Assembly (NCBI GenBank): GCA_030867875.1
Contig: JAOWCC010000442.1
Location: forward strand, 434,001-498,000
Origin: Actinernus sp. WN-2022
Lineage: Eukaryota; Cnidaria; Anthozoa; Actiniaria; Actinernidae
DNA length: 64,000 bases
Direction: 5' to 3'
Position numbers and translations under genes: made by a program. The stretch's first letter is position 1. Every line of letters begins with the position of its first letter. Shown here piece after piece: positions 1 through 12,382 of this stretch. The notes under the pieces are model-generated. The model saw nothing but the letters and a program-made list of their open reading frames with translations. It ran no database searches and had not been told where the DNA came from.

Positions 1-241
1 ATTTATTTCTAAAAACCTGTTTAGTATTTTTTTCTTCAACCAAATCACTACATTTTAAACCTCTCTTAAGCGACAACCTGCTTTTGAGAATAATGGTAGA
101 GTCGCGACCTACGAGAAGTTCCTCAGTCTGTAGTCAACACTTGTATTTGTTTTATGCTAATCAACAAACACTTCAGAAAGGATTTCCTATCAACACCTTA
201 CTAAATTGTTAGTCTGTAATCTGGCTGGACACAAGAACAGG

Positions 242-506
242 GCCTGGTTGTTCAAAGCAAGGGTAGCTTTATACCTAGGATATCACTAAATCTGTAAGTG
301 TAATCAACAACAAGAAGTTTTTTCATACATACCAAAAAAAGGGAAAATACATTTATACTGCTAGGAAAAGAAAATTCGGTATAAAGGGTAATTGGATTGC
401 CTAGAAATAAGTTAAAAGGTAATCTGAAATCTGCACAGTTTAACTTTGGGTTAGTGATTTAACCCCTGGGTAGTGCTTACATTACCCTTGCTTTGAACAA
501 CCAAGT
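242..506. mobile_element. MITE with TIR GGTTGTTCAAAGCAAGGGTA
   Basis: The left end reads GGTTGTTCAAAGCAAGGGTA and the right end (483-505) is its reverse complement, so this is a 260-bp non-autonomous inverted-repeat element. The interior has no reading frame. No clear target duplication is seen. Confidence 0.75.
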
Positions 507-523
507 TCAGGTGGATAAGGAAT

Positions 524-939
524 GGGCCGTTTGCAGAAATGCAATCACATGATTGTACTGGATGGCAAAAAAATCTGACTTCGTTTATTTAAAGGCGCTT
601 GTACAAGATCGATAGTGTTATAGCAAAACCTGTTTGTGAAATGTCTGTTCCACCTCCAATAGGCCCTTTGCAGCTATTACAGTCATGTGCTGATAATACT
701 TCATTAACGAATGAATTGAGCTCATGATCCCCATGGGAAGGCGTTGCCATGAATACTAGAGTCCTCAAGCAAGCTATCTTTAAAAACGCAGTTTTAGAAA
801 GATCAGCAATTGATTGGAGGTGGAAAATAGCATTTGCAAACAGGCATTACCGATCTCGTACAAGGCCTTTAAATAAATGAAGTCAGTTATTTTTTGCTCT
901 CCAGTACAACCACGTTATTTGTTAGCTGCAAAGGGCCTA
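524..939. mobile_element. MITE family B: half copy fused to a full copy
   Basis: A full element lies at 660-939, from TAGGCCCTTTGCAGCT to the reverse complement AGCTGCAAAGGGCCTA. Directly in front, 524-657 is the opposite half of a second copy, ending at the shared segment CCACCTCCAAT. Other copies are at 20891-21150, 23594-23873 and 61296-61584. The end bases suggest a TA target. The centre holds the palindrome-rich segment ATGATCCCCATGGGAA. Confidence 0.8.
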
Positions 940-941
940 TC

Positions 942-1727
942 GATCGTCAATCTTTCAAAATCAGTGTTTTGTAGTTTCCTACAAAAGGCGTTTTGATATT
1001 TCCTGCAAAAGGCCTATTAGATAGACAAAATACATAGAAATGTATAGAAATTGTATATTCCTTATTTTCATAAGCATTCAAGTGTCCCGTGGAGAGCCCA
1101 ATGAATCCTGCTAAGAAGTGTGTCATCTGGTAATCAGCAGTCCCCCCTGAATCCCAAGCATACTGATAGGAGTGTTGCTTGACATATATTGTATGAAACG
1201 GGGGGTTATACGCATTAGGATTTGCTGTGTTTAGCTGGAGTAATTATATAAGCAAAGGTTAATAGGAGAGTTTGCCTATTTATACTCTTTTGAGCTAAAC
1301 TTTGTTTAATTCAGAATTGGATTACAGGAAAGGAATCTGTAGCTTGTGCAGTGTGAGACTGGTTAAGATGACCAGTTAAGTTCCTTCCATAGACACTTTA
1401 ATGTAGATATCTCTCGTAAGCAAGGTTCTGGCAAGGGCTATTTGTAGTTTTATAGTAGTTAAACAAGGCCAGTGAAATTATTCACATTTTGATTCAAGGG
1501 CCTGATTACAAATTAGGAATCTTGTAATAATTAATAATAACTTTATGTAAACTGATAAGACCGATCAGCTAATCGTTTTTGATTAGCTGGTATCAACTGG
1601 TGACCAGTAAATAGGGGATGATTTTGTTGTACGACATTCGTTTATACCTGCTGGTTTTAAAGGGTAAAACAGTAAGATGAACAAGATGGTCACATTTTCA
1701 CCAAAAAAAATTAATGTCTTTTCTGCA
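942..1727. other. Non-coding stretch, nothing recognised
   Basis: AT-rich sequence with no supported gene. A short echo of MITE family B (CCTGCAAAAGGCCTA) is visible near 1000-1017. Confidence 0.6.
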
Positions 1728-1859
1728 GTCATTCTGCCCGTCGTAGCTCATATGATTTAGCAATAGTACAAATAAGTTATCATCTGAGGATTATCCTCAG
1801 ATGATAACTCGTACATGTACTATTGCTAAAATCATATGAGCTATGATGGGCAGAATGAC
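1728..1859. repeat. Large perfect-arm hairpin
   Basis: Two arms of about 63 bp, starting GTCATTCTGCCCGTCGTAGC and ending with the near-exact reverse complement, meet at ATCCTCAGATGATAACT with almost no loop. A related fragment occurs at about 30155-30195. It is probably a fold-back MITE. Confidence 0.75.
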
Positions 1860-4188
1860 TGTAGGCAGTCCATTTGCAACTGCTAAAATTGCGATCAAAC
1901 CTTGTATAAAATTTTGTTCTCTATTTCACTTGTCAACTAAATCAAATGAACATTGTTTAAGTAGCAAAATGTGGCACTTGCGATGCAGATCCTAATAGCC
2001 ATACATGTACATGCATACAAAACGAAAAGCAAATTCAAATAATATTTACATTTTGTTGTCTGGGTCCTATTTGCCTGACATGGCCCAAATAGCTTATGCT
2101 AATATCTAATTTTGCCATTATTATTGTATCATGATGATAGCTATTTCTTTCTATTTTTGACCCCTGGAGCATCAATAAAGTGATTTTAATATCTTGACGT
2201 TTTCACTTGTCTCATGCAATCGTTAAAAGAATTCAGCCAGTCATAAACAGAGGAGCAGGTCATTTATTGACACTCACAGGTATCCCTAACGAATAATTAC
2301 CAAAATAATTTGATTGGCTCAAGATCCCCCAAAAGAGAAAGGTCAGCTACAGTATGTTCACTATATATTGTAGCCCCTATTCCAGTAGGGCTGCTCTAAT
2401 TTGCATAATGCAAAAAAGGTAGGGTATAAATAGGTGAAGTGAATGCAGTCTGTAATAATTAGAAAATAAATAACATTACACTCTAAAAAAGTAACAGGCC
2501 CTAAAAGGTACAGATTGAGGCAAACATTTTCCCAAAAAAGTAGTGCAGAATACACGTATATCAGAGTTCAATATAGAAGAGTCCCCTGGGAAGAGATGAT
2601 GACAAGCAAATGGACAGCGAGCTTTACTTTGTAAAACGAAGGAGAATTAGAGCTTGCCAATAAAAACTCAGATACTTTGTGCTCTATTGTTGAACATGTA
2701 GCATTGCCATTGTATTTCAGTCATGTAGGGCGGGGGCAGTTGCCCCACTCTCAGAAGAGAGATTGACAGAAGTCATCAATGAAAATCTCCCAAAATTTAT
2801 CATCCCCCCCCCCCCCCAACACAATTTTCAGAATTGTTTACAGCCATAATTGCAGAAAAAAAATTTCCGTAAAAACTTGTAAGCTGCACTCCTGAGGTAA
2901 TTTTCGTTACTTTCAAAATTTGAAAGGTTAAAAATCTGTGGTTTATACATGTATGTGAGGAAATACAGTATTTAAAAAATTGAGTTACTCATTTTTCAGG
3001 TAGCCTTGAAGTAAATTAATTTGTCCATTTTGATGAGTTTCAAAATGACCTGGAAAATCCCATACTCCATATTTTTTTTAAAGGAATCCAAAATCATTGA
3101 ATCCTTCCTTTATTAATTGTCAATGTTTAATTTCCCTCCAATTTAAATGAGGGGTTCTGAAAATGCTCTTTCGACCCCAGTCCTCCACTTTGGTGGTAAC
3201 ATGTCCAGCCCCTAAACTGTTAACAGATCACCAAACTCACGTCTTCTTACCCACAACTGCTATATAAATCCATTTCTGTTATTGTAAAACAACAAATTGA
3301 TAGATGTACATTGTACAACAACATTATTTTATTCCTCTTTTTATACAAAGGTTATATACATTTGTTTCATTAGGCCATCCCAATCAAATGTTTTGTTTAC
3401 TATTGCCCTCGGGTTCATGATGGTGGCATGGGTCGGTCGGTTAGTCGATTAAACAAAAAAAGCGTCTGGTCCAAGTTGGCTTCAGTTGAAGACTCTCGTA
3501 AAAATGTTCATGTATTCAACTACTTTTTTCCTCTACCAGTTGTGGATTGACAATTTGCAATTGAATGAGAAAGGCAAGAAACTAATATTTATTTAGAGAG
3601 CTCAGAAGAGGTGTAGTTAAACAAATATTCTTCCATCTTTTTTCAATCTTCAATATTTTTTCCAAAACATTGGGTCAGTCTTAAACCTATTTTTTTTAGG
3701 CTTTTAAAAAAGGGTAGTTCAGGCAATAGTAAACAAAATATTTTCAGGCTTCTCACACATTTGCAGTGAAAAAAAAACACTACATACACTGACCTCCAGT
3801 GCATGCTCGTATTTCCCCAAAAAATATTTAATTGCTATTTTGACCGTGATAACCCTGATTGTATTGGCAGGACCTTACATGTACATACATTACATTTTTA
3901 GTGACAATATCATTTAGATAATTAAATAATACTCTAACATACAAGTAGAACTGAGTCACAGTATACAAAACCAATATTCCTAAAATAACAGGATTCAAGT
4001 GTAACCAATCATGCAAATAGAGCTATTTAATTGACAAAACTTTAAATTGATACAAAATAACAAAAAAATGAGCAAATAGCAAAATTAATGGTTTATCATG
4101 ATTGTGCTAGAAAATATCTTTTACTTTAGGATTTGTTTCTCTATGCACATTTAATGAAATTGCTGTTTCTGTTAAAAAAATAGAGGAT
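1860..4188. other. Non-coding stretch, low complexity
   Basis: I see no gene, RNA or clear mobile element. There is a run of C at about 2805-2817 and several poly-A/T tracts. Short open frames here lack any recognisable domain. Confidence 0.55.
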
Positions 4189-4322
4189 ATTACATGGCCG
4201 CGCGGAGATACCGATTTTATCTTCGAGTGTTGATGAAATATCTTACGAGTGAGCGCAGCGAACGAGTAAGATACTCATCAACACGAGAAGATAAAATCCG
4301 TATCTCCAAGCGGCCATGTAAT
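4189..4322. mobile_element. Fold-back MITE with TIR ATTACATGGCCGC
   Basis: The arms ATTACATGGCCGCGCGGAGA and TCTCCAAGCGGCCATGTAAT are inverted, as are the inner segments GATTTTATCTTCGAGTGTTG and CAACACGAGAAGATAAAATC. The centre reads GAGTGAGCGCAGCGAACGAG. No coding capacity. Confidence 0.75.
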
Positions 4323-4417
4323 GTTCTGTTTAATATATAATTATTGATGAAATACTAGTTTCAATCTCTTACTAAAAAGGCTAGAAATCTTTGAAATCGA
4401 GTCATATTTTCAAAAGT

Positions 4418-4468
4418 GATATCTTCACGTGTGAAGATATCATTTATATCTTCACGTGTGAAGATATC
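4418..4468. repeat. Two tandem near-palindromes
   Basis: GATATCTTCACGTGTGAAGA followed by TATC occurs twice with a short AT spacer. Each copy is a near-perfect palindrome around CACGTG, an E-box-like core. It lies just outside the preceding MITE and may be part of the same element. Confidence 0.6.
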
Positions 4469-5130
4469 ACTTATTAGAAAGAAATATACACTGGTATTTC
4501 ATCGAAAATTATATATTAAAACTACATTAGTTCACATACCCCATCAATTAACACTACAAACTGCAATATATATACACACCACTCTATATACAAGACAACA
4601 TACAAGATTAGTACACTAACAGCATGTTATTATAGCCTGATGAACATGACAACAATGGAGAATTTGTTCGCCAGAAAGACAGTGTATGGAATAAGCCATT
4701 TACTGGTCTGTGACAAGAATTCTCGATCAAATGAATAAAGGTTGAAAGCTCTGAATTTATTATATGTGCAGCAAAGAAACAATCAAAAGAAATAATGTAA
4801 TTACCAAAGAAAACTTTTGACAACAACAAAGAAATAGAACTACTTTATGAAAATAATGTCATTGCTTATCTTGTCAGACACTGAAACAGTTATATGAATA
4901 AAACTTAGCTGACATAAATTTTACAAAGAAACTACAACTAAATTAATTTTGTATCAGTGAAATTACCTCTTTTATAATCAATTGTTTTAGTAAAGTCAAG
5001 CTTAATTAGTTCTTAAAGAACTCTTGACAATTTAACAGAAATAGTTTACAGGGAAAACATTAAACCGATAATCAGTAGTGAAGTTTACAAATAGTAAGCT
5101 CCCATTTACACGGCAAAAAAACTTGGTTGT
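4469..5130. other. Non-coding stretch, nothing recognised
   Basis: AT-rich sequence downstream of the TRIM gene (which is read on the minus strand). No feature supported. Confidence 0.5.
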
Positions 5131-5535
5131 TTCAGTAAAATAATGAAAAATGCATCCATAATAAAACCTGTTGTCTATTTTACAAGAATAAGAACGAAAA
5201 GTTATAAAAAGGAAGGAAGAAAACATTTCAAACTAAACATTGTACAGAAAACAATAAAAAATAACGCGCGAGTTTTATCGGAGAAAAAAATCCAACTCGT
5301 AAAAATGCCAAAAAAAAAGAATAGTTTGATAAATGTTTCAGTAAAATAATGAAAAATGCATCCATAATAAAACCTGTTGTCTATTATAAAAGAATAAGAA
5401 CGAAAAGTTATAAAAAGGAAGGAAGAAAACATTTCAAACTAAACATTGTCGAGAAAACAGACAGCAATAAAAAATAACGCGCGAGTTTTATCGGAGAAAA
5501 AAATCTAACTCGTGTGAAAATGCGAAAAAAGAATA
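5131..5535. repeat. Direct duplication of about 200 bp
   Basis: The segment starting TTCAGTAAAATAATGAAAAA at 5131 repeats at 5337, an offset of 206 bp, with a few substitutions and small indels. It lies about 100 bp beyond the TRIM stop codon and may be in its 3' UTR. The open frames inside are by-products of the repeat. Confidence 0.8.
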
Positions 5536-5630
5536 GTTGTGATAAATAGGACCAGTTGTAGATGTTGTACTCACGTGTTGAAGGTTGTAGATATTGTGTG
5601 TTGATAGAGTAGAGTGGATTCAGTTCTACA

Positions 5631-6733
5631 CTAACGCCATACATGAACACGATTGTTGTCTATCACCATCACAGTACGGCCATCAGGGAGAACTGTCAGG
5701 TCTACTGGACAATACATCTCACCAAGATTAAAACCATAACTACCGAATGTACTCACACATTCACCTTCCTGTGTTAGCACCTGAACACGATGATTACCAC
5801 AGTCACAGACCAGTAGATAACTGTGTCCATACACTGTAAGGCCACAGGGATAATCAAACTGACCATTACCTTGTCCAGGTGAACCGAACTGACGAACGAA
5901 TTGTCCATTATCATCGGCAAACACACGAATACAATGTTCACCAGGATACGATACAAAATATGTACCGTTAGTGTACGTTATATATTCTGGGTCTGTATAT
6001 TGGTTACCAAACTCTCTAATAAACACTCCATCTCTATTAAACATCTTTACCCCTCGCTTATCTCCCCGACTACACACCACAATATTACCCTGGTTACAAA
6101 CACATACTCCACAAGGACTCTCAACTCTCCCCTCACCAATACTACGAATAAACACTCCATCTACTGAAAACACTTGAACCCTGTTATTACCCGTGTCACT
6201 AACAATAATATTATTATTGTATTTATCTACTGTGACTCCGCGAGGTGTTTTCATTTGTCCTTTTTTGCTTCCCTCACCACCAAGTTCGCGTTGATATTCT
6301 CCACTGCTATTAAATACTTGAACTCGGTGGTTACCGGTGTCCGCTATGAGAACACACTGCTGTCCATTCACTGTTATGCCACATGGCCAATTAAACTGTC
6401 CTCTTCCTTCACCATAAGAACCAAATGTTTTAACAGGTTTCAATTCACTGATAATATTTACAATTCTCTCATCAATGTCGTGTCCTTCAAATGTTGTTGT
6501 AATTCTGTACTGTCCTTCATTCACTGTTTTTTGGTGTCCAATGTTATTGCCGTTTTCCTTTTCATTATAAACAATCTTTACGTCTATTTGCCGTCCTTCA
6601 TTATCCTCCATTTTAACACGTAGTGATTCCTCAGGACAAAAGCACAACTCTCCCATTCTGTTCCTTGTTAATATTCTTAGTTGTATTCCATGAGAAACAT
6701 TTTCTACTTGAACTGTGCTGCGACTCGGGTCGA
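5631..6733 (-). CDS. TRIM2/3/71-like protein, exon 2: filamin domain and NHL beta-propeller
   Basis: This exon encodes the C-terminal half of an RBCC-filamin-NHL protein, a family of RING E3 ligases and RNA/mRNA regulators. The reading frame opens with VDPSRSTVQVENV, an immunoglobulin-like filamin repeat of about 100 residues. It continues with six NHL repeats of the FGSYGEGRGQFNWPCGITV type, each with a G-x-F-x-x-P-x-G core, and ends HVWR-stop. A splice acceptor (TTTTCTCTTCACAG) sits at 6738-6734, and the first codon is split after its first base (G|TC). That is the phase left by the donor of the RING exon at 17785. Joined, the two exons give 740 residues, the usual length of TRIM2/TRIM3. 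Exon reading is secure; joining across 11 kb is inferred from phase, strand and domain order. Confidence 0.9.
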
Positions 6734-8049
6734 CTGTGAAGAGAAAACACAACACAAACCGTTAGTTGAGAAGAGAGAAATAAAGACAGAATTAAACTGA
6801 AATTTATACATGTATTAAACACTTAATATTACACGAAGAGTTCTTATTAATTAGGCTAAGGTAGTATTTCTACACACTAATACAAACTAGTGTTTTTCAA
6901 GTTCTTTACCAAGGTTTCAAGATGAAGATTCTTTTCAAACCGGCAGACTAAAAGTAAACTGATTCAGGATGGCATTTGCTAAAACACCTAACTAATTATT
7001 ACTACAATATGAGCAGGAGAGATTTTCCAGTTGATATATCGCTCTCAGCAGTAGAGAATGATTAGAAAAATAACCGCAGCAGTTCAAACAAAATTCAACG
7101 AGTTCTAACTAAAACAACTTCAATGAAAAAGCTTACCCGGCTATGAAACCTGCACATTGTCGAATTCCTTGTTTGAATGATAATCTGTTTTCACCCGATA
7201 AACTGAATGAAGAAACTATTCTATCTTCATCACGAACACTTCCTGTTAATTTTGTGGACCTACTGACGTCCTTTTGAAGAGATTTTGTTCTTTCTAAACA
7301 CAGAATCAGATTCTGTGAAGAACTCCAACGTTTTGTTTTCGTTTCTTTGGTGAAGTTGAGCTAAGTAAGAAAAGTGAACCAATCACAACACAGGAAAGTG
7401 CACCAATCACAACACAGGAAAGTGCACCAATCACAACGCAGAAACATCCTCGGACGCGTGAGGAAACGAGATTTACGTGTTGCAGTTAAATGGTATCTGT
7501 AATCTGATTGGTGGACTTCGATCCGGTTTTTGCTAGTTATTTTTGTGGTTTAGAATATAATATACCTAGACGGATTAACAAAATATATATTTTGTAAAAA
7601 GAATTGCTTATCATAGAAAATACAAACTATGTCACTTTTGATTAATAAAACATACAAACTCAATCAAAATCACCCTAAAAGCGAGTTCACAAAATGTCGA
7701 TTTATTTTTCTGGGATCTATCTATGAGCCCGGTAGCGAATCACTGGGAACAACATTTTCGAAACAGCCGTGATTCCCCGGTGACTTGATAATCTATCCAA
7801 CTCGTAGCCTGTAGCTAATCACCGTGAAATCTCCGCTAGATTGGTGATAGTTGTCTTTGTTAGAATATTTGACCTACCTCTTGTCTCGAGAAATATGTAG
7901 ACAAAGTATCGAATCCCCCCCCCCCCCCGTAGCCATGTTTTGAAAATTAGTAATAAAAACTACAGTTTTCTGTTAATTTTGCGACAACAGCTATTATTTG
8001 GGGATGAGAAAACAATCCGATCATATTTAATCAAATGAAATCAAATCCG
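6734..8049. other. TRIM intron, 3' part
   Basis: Non-coding. The only structured parts are the CCAAT-containing triplet repeat near 7370-7442 and a run of C at about 7915-7928. Confidence 0.5.
7370..7442. repeat. Three 22-23 bp repeats each with a CCAAT box
   Basis: The unit GTGAACCAATCACAACACAG occurs three times in a row (GTGCACCAATCACAACACAG and GTGCACCAATCACAACGCAG for the others). Clustered CCAAT boxes can bind NF-Y. In this place, inside the long TRIM intron, a promoter role is only a possibility. Confidence 0.55.
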
Positions 8050-8235
8050 GGTTCACTGTAGCCTGTTCACAGGCTCTAGATACTGGGGAAAATGACGAAA
8101 ATAAAACGTGGCGAAAACAAAATAGCTAACCCTAACCCCTTCTTTTTCCTCTTTCTCTCCCCATTCACCCTTCCTTCACGTCCGATTTTTTTTTTTTTTT
8201 AGTATCCAGGGCCTGTGAACAGGCTAGGTTCACTG
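8050..8235. mobile_element. Mutator-like MITE with 9-bp target duplication
   Basis: The element 8059-8226 begins TAGCCTGTTCACAGG and ends CCTGTGAACAGGCTA. It is flanked on both sides by the 9-bp repeat GGTTCACTG (8050-8058 and 8227-8235). A second copy at 24861-25017 has its own different 9-bp duplication. A 9-bp duplication is typical of Mutator-like elements. Confidence 0.85.
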
Positions 8236-8327
8236 ACTGTACGCGTAACAAATAACTCAAAATGGTACACTAGGGTAGAGTGTTGCGTGACGACGCATTA
8301 AATTACAGCTGCGATAAAGATCAAGAC

Positions 8328-8847
8328 TACCTTATTGTAACTAATTTTCGCGGTTACTTAATTTCGCGAAAAATTAGGCGGCAGATTTCGCGAAACTTTA
8401 TTTTCGCGATTTCGCAAAAAAGTTGAGTTAAAGGGAACTAAATTTCGCGAAAATGAAGATCCACATTTTATTTTTTTCACTGCTTTATGTTACATTTCAA
8501 TTTTAAAATGGCCTACCCTTAACAAAACGAAACTAACATCATGATCGTTTATGACCAAAGTACAACTGTACGTCTTGTACACTCAAAAATGATGCCTATT
8601 GGTCAGGGGACATCATCGTTTCTTAGCTGATACCATGCTGATTTTTCGGACTCTGGACTCTTAGACACGTTTTAGTTTATGCATACTTGTGTAAACGTTT
8701 GTTAAAGTTGATAAAAGGGTTTTACCGAAAGGCATTAAATATCGCGCCGTTAATTTTCGCGGTATCTTTTATTCGCGGGACTTTAAGTTCGCGATTTTTT
8801 TTAAATCGCGAAAATTAAGTCCCGCGAAAATTAGTTACAATAAGGTA
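8328..8847. mobile_element. MITE with TIR CCTTATTGTAACTAATTTTC, TA target
   Basis: The left end TACCTTATTGTAACTAATTT and right end AAATTAGTTACAATAAGGTA are exact inverses, framed by TA as in Tc1/mariner-type elements. The 520-bp interior is rich in further inverted TTTCGCGAAA motifs. No transposase remains. Confidence 0.8.
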
Positions 8848-8924
8848 CATACTGCGGTTTAGATACCATATTAATGTACCGATCAAATCGAAACATCGTG
8901 CTCCTTGTATTGTACTACAGTCAA

Positions 8925-9386
8925 CTCTCTCTTAAGCGACCACCCTTGGTGCACGGACAAAGTGGTCGCTTACGGGAGGTGGTCGCTTAAGGGAAAAAGC
9001 AACAGAGCCAGAGGTAGCCCAAGTGATTGCTAAACGGATCAGACTTCTAGCACAGCTCTAGCGCGCTGTCACCATAACATAGCTAAGAACAGGAGTTCTA
9101 GCTCTAGTTTTAGTTTCTTATCTGTCAGCGCCATTAAAAATTGAACTTTGTGGTATCTGAGTAATGATGTTCTAAAAATACAGTACAATCTACTTTGGTG
9201 GTCGCTTATTGGAAACAAAAAACAATAGAAATGTCAAGTGTTGAGACTAAAAAGTGTCGCGGTCGCTTAAGAATTTTTGCGTTGCTCGCTTACGAGAGAG
9301 TTTTTACAACAGAATTTGACTGAGAAAAAAACTTCTTTGGTAAAGTGGTCGCTTATGGGAGGTGGTCGCTTACGGGAAGTGGTCGC
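8925..9386. repeat. GTGGTCGCTTACGGGAG repeat block, left part
   Basis: Scattered and tandem copies of GGTCGCTTACGGGAGGTG, with an inverted copy at the left edge (CTCTTAAGCGACCACC, about 8930). The block continues after the LINE insertion at 10910-11012, so the retroelement landed inside it. Confidence 0.7.
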
Positions 9387-10909
9387 ATTCGTATTCGAAT
9401 ATATTGACCGTACCGGTGACATCAATTATTAATTCGACCCTTAGAGAAGAAAAACTGCCCCTTTTATGGAAGAGTGCGAATATCACTCCGCTCCCGAAAG
9501 TAACACATGTTAAAGATATCACAAAAGACCTAAGGCCTATTTCGTTAACACCAACGCTATCTAAAGTGGCTGAAGATTTTGTAGTGCAGGCTCACGTAAA
9601 ACACATCGGTCCTGACCAGTTTGGGTTTTTTCCCAACCTGTCAACCAGTCACGCCTTGATAAGCATGATACACCATTGGTCTAAAGCAACCGATGGGTCA
9701 GGGAATGATGTCAGAGTTTTTGCCTTAGATTACCGGAAAGCTTTTGACCTGATCGACCACACCCTATTAATTAATAAGCTCGCCAACTACGGTATAAACC
9801 CGCATATTTGAACTGGATTTGCGATTTTCTATCGAATAGGCGCCAACGTGTTAAGCTTGCAAGTGATTGCTTCTCAGAGTGGGAGTCAGTGCCAGCAGGG
9901 GTACCTCAGGGTACCAAACTAGGCCCCTGGCTATTCATAGTTATGATCAATGATCTGAATGCCCCATCCGAAAATGGTATTTTCAAATATGTAGACGATA
10001 CCACGATTCACGAAGTAATAAAAAAGAACGAATGCAGCCACGCACAGGAGATAATTAATTGTGTAGAACAGTGGTCTAAAGAGAACAGATTTGAATTGCA
10101 TCCAAAGAAATGTACTGAAGAACTCAAAATCTCGTTCTCTAGAACACCGAGAATTTATGACACCATTACGGTAGGGGAGGCAACTCTTGGTGAAGTAGAC
10201 GAAATTAAAATTCTAGGTGTAACATTACAGAATAATCTTAAATGGAACTCTCATATTTCGGACACCATCAAAAAAGCGTCAAAGAGGCTATACTTCCTAG
10301 TTCAGCTTAAGCGCGCTAATGTTTCTGCAGACGAACTTGTCAAATTTTATACTGCCTGTATTCAATCTGTGTTGTTATATGCCAGCACGGTATTTCATTA
10401 TAGTCTCCCAGATTATCTTAGCTGTTCACTTGAACGAATACAAAAACGAGCCCTACGCATTATATATGGATACGATCTTTCATACTCTGACCAGCTTAAC
10501 TTTTCTGGTCTATGTAGCCTTGCTGAACTTAGGTCACAACTCTGCCAGAGTTTATTTCGGAGGATACCGTCGCATCCAGAGGGAAATCTATATGGCCTCC
10601 TACCGTTTAATACAACGCGCCCAACTGTTACCTTAAGGAGTAGAAATCCTATGTGTATACCATCTTGTAAAACTAATAGATATAGAAACACCTTTATAAT
10701 ATCGGGCGCAAATGATTACAATAACAATTGTAAGTAACTACAATCGATGTATTTAGAAATTTTTAATTGTAATATAGCATTAGTTTAATTAGAGCAGTAT
10801 ATAGTGTTTCTTCTTAAAACTTAGTTAACTTATCTAGAACCATATTAATGTAAATCTCCGTAATTCAGTTTTTGCTGTAAGTGAGAAATATTTGTAATAA
10901 ACGATCTAT
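9387..10909 (+). pseudogene. 5'-truncated non-LTR retrotransposon, reverse transcriptase
   Basis: Two adjacent frames together cover the palm and thumb of a LINE reverse transcriptase of the L2/CR1/jockey group. The first (to 9808) has the motif ITKDLRPISLTPTLSK and catalytic motif A, ALDYRKAFDLID. The second (from 9808) has motif B, AGVPQGTKLGPWLF, and the catalytic YVDD box. The frame changes at about 9805-9810 (CATATTTGAACTGG), so the enzyme cannot be made in one piece. The 5' part (endonuclease, ORF1) is missing, as usual for LINE insertions, and the 3' end carries AATAAA. The 18-bp repeat CTTACGGGAAGTGGTCGC flanks both sides (9369-9386 and 10910-10927). It lies in a related repeat, but the GGGAAG variant supports a true target duplication. 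Confidence 0.85.
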
Positions 10910-11012
10910 CTTACGGGAAGTGGTCGCTTACGGGAGGTGGTCGCTTACGGGAGGTGGTCGCTTACGGGAGGTGGTCGCTTATGGGAGGTGGTCGCTTACG
11001 GGAGGTGGTCGC
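10910..11012. repeat. GTGGTCGCTTACGGGAG repeat block, right part
   Basis: Five to six tandem copies of the 17-bp unit GTGGTCGCTTACGGGAG with few changes. This is the other side of the block interrupted by the LINE. Confidence 0.8.
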
Positions 11013-11282
11013 AGGAGAGGGGACTGTACACGTTTAGGTTGATTTACAACAGAGTCGAAGACAATAAATAGTTCAGTGAAAAAAAAGCTTGTACAACATT
11101 CTGTCAATACAGTCAGTCAATACTAACTGGGTTTTATAAAACAAATCAACTGTTGCTTTGAACAACAACCGAGGGATTTTTGCATTATTTTTTTGCATTT
11201 TTACGTCAAACACAAAACCGGAGTAATCGTATCGGTTTAATTTAGTCGTTTCTAATGTGGAAACCTATGCGCTCGAGCCCCA

Positions 11283-11416
11283 GTTGTTGAAAGGGTGGAT
11301 AACGCTATCCACCTGATAAATGCCTATCGAGTGGATACATTAATCTAGTTTGGTTAATACTTATCCATTGGATAGGGATTTATTCGGTGAATAGCGTTAT
11401 CCACCCTTTCAACAAC
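11283..11416. mobile_element. MITE with TIR GTTGTTGAAAGGGTGGATAA
   Basis: Left end GTTGTTGAAAGGGTGGATAA and right end TTATCCACCCTTTCAACAAC are exact inverses, 134 bp overall. The interior repeats short GGATA/TATCC motifs. Confidence 0.8.
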
Positions 11417-11908
11417 GTGCCGGAGTCCGGTTGCATAGAACGCTCGTAACACTTACGAGTATAATAATTAACTACGGTGTAACCGTAACTTACGCATATC
11501 AAACAATTGTTGTCGTTCAGAGTAATATTTGGGCCTGACTAGATGCTAGTGAGGCATACGCTCATCCTTTTCAAATTTCGCTATCGATTTTTTAATCGCA
11601 CTTCCTGTAGCCTACGTTGTATCCGCCTCTCTTCTGCCGGCTCGCTACACTTCCTGAACGTTTTCTAGTATTCGACGATCCGTCCTGCTTTCCAAATATG
11701 GAATATATTGACCATATATGGAATATCACAGGGAGCTCTCAGGAACGACACTTTTCTCAATAAATTGTTTGATATGGGGTGTTGCATAAAATAACAAGTA
11801 AATTTACGAGACCCCTGGCGGTGCCGTACATTTAGAGCACATTTCTTATGAGTGGGGCAAACTACAGCACGACTACAGCACGGTTACGGTACGGCATGCT
11901 GTAACGTT

Positions 11909-12382
11909 CAGGGGCGTAGCCAGAGGGGGGGGGGGGGGGGTCAGGCGGCCCGCCCCCTCTTTTTAAAAAAAGCGCAACTGAAAAGTAGCGTCAAGTAACG
12001 CACCTAATAAGCTAAGTGATTTACCGGGAGTCAGTGAACAATGCGACAGTCTTACTGGAAAAGGTTGGTGACTGAAAACTGAGATGTACCTGAATAGACG
12101 AGATTGGTGCGAAAGACCGCGTTCTCTACATGTATGTAAAAGAGTACTGCAGTCGCGAAATAGGCAATATTCGTATTCTCACGGACGAGCTGGAACGAAC
12201 ACTCAATGGAGGCTCGTGCGGGGGAATTCGCTAAAAACTATTTAGCATTAGAAAAGATTCCCCCGCATGAGCCTCCATTGAGTGCTCGTTCCAGCTCGTC
12301 CGTGAGAATACGAATATTGCCTATTCGTGAGTTTGGTGGAATGCCCCCTTCCCCCCAATGCAAAATGCTGGCTACGCCCCTG
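11909..12382. mobile_element. hAT-like MITE with TIR CAGGGGCGTAGCCAG
   Basis: The ends CAGGGGCGTAGCCAG and CTGGCTACGCCCCTG are exact inverses, and this CAGGGGCGTAGCCAG end is typical of hAT-type MITEs. ACGTT flanks both sides. Inside, 12157-12328 is a second hairpin with arms of about 70 bp (starting GAAATAGGCAATATTCGTAT), which looks like a nested fold-back element. Confidence 0.8.
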
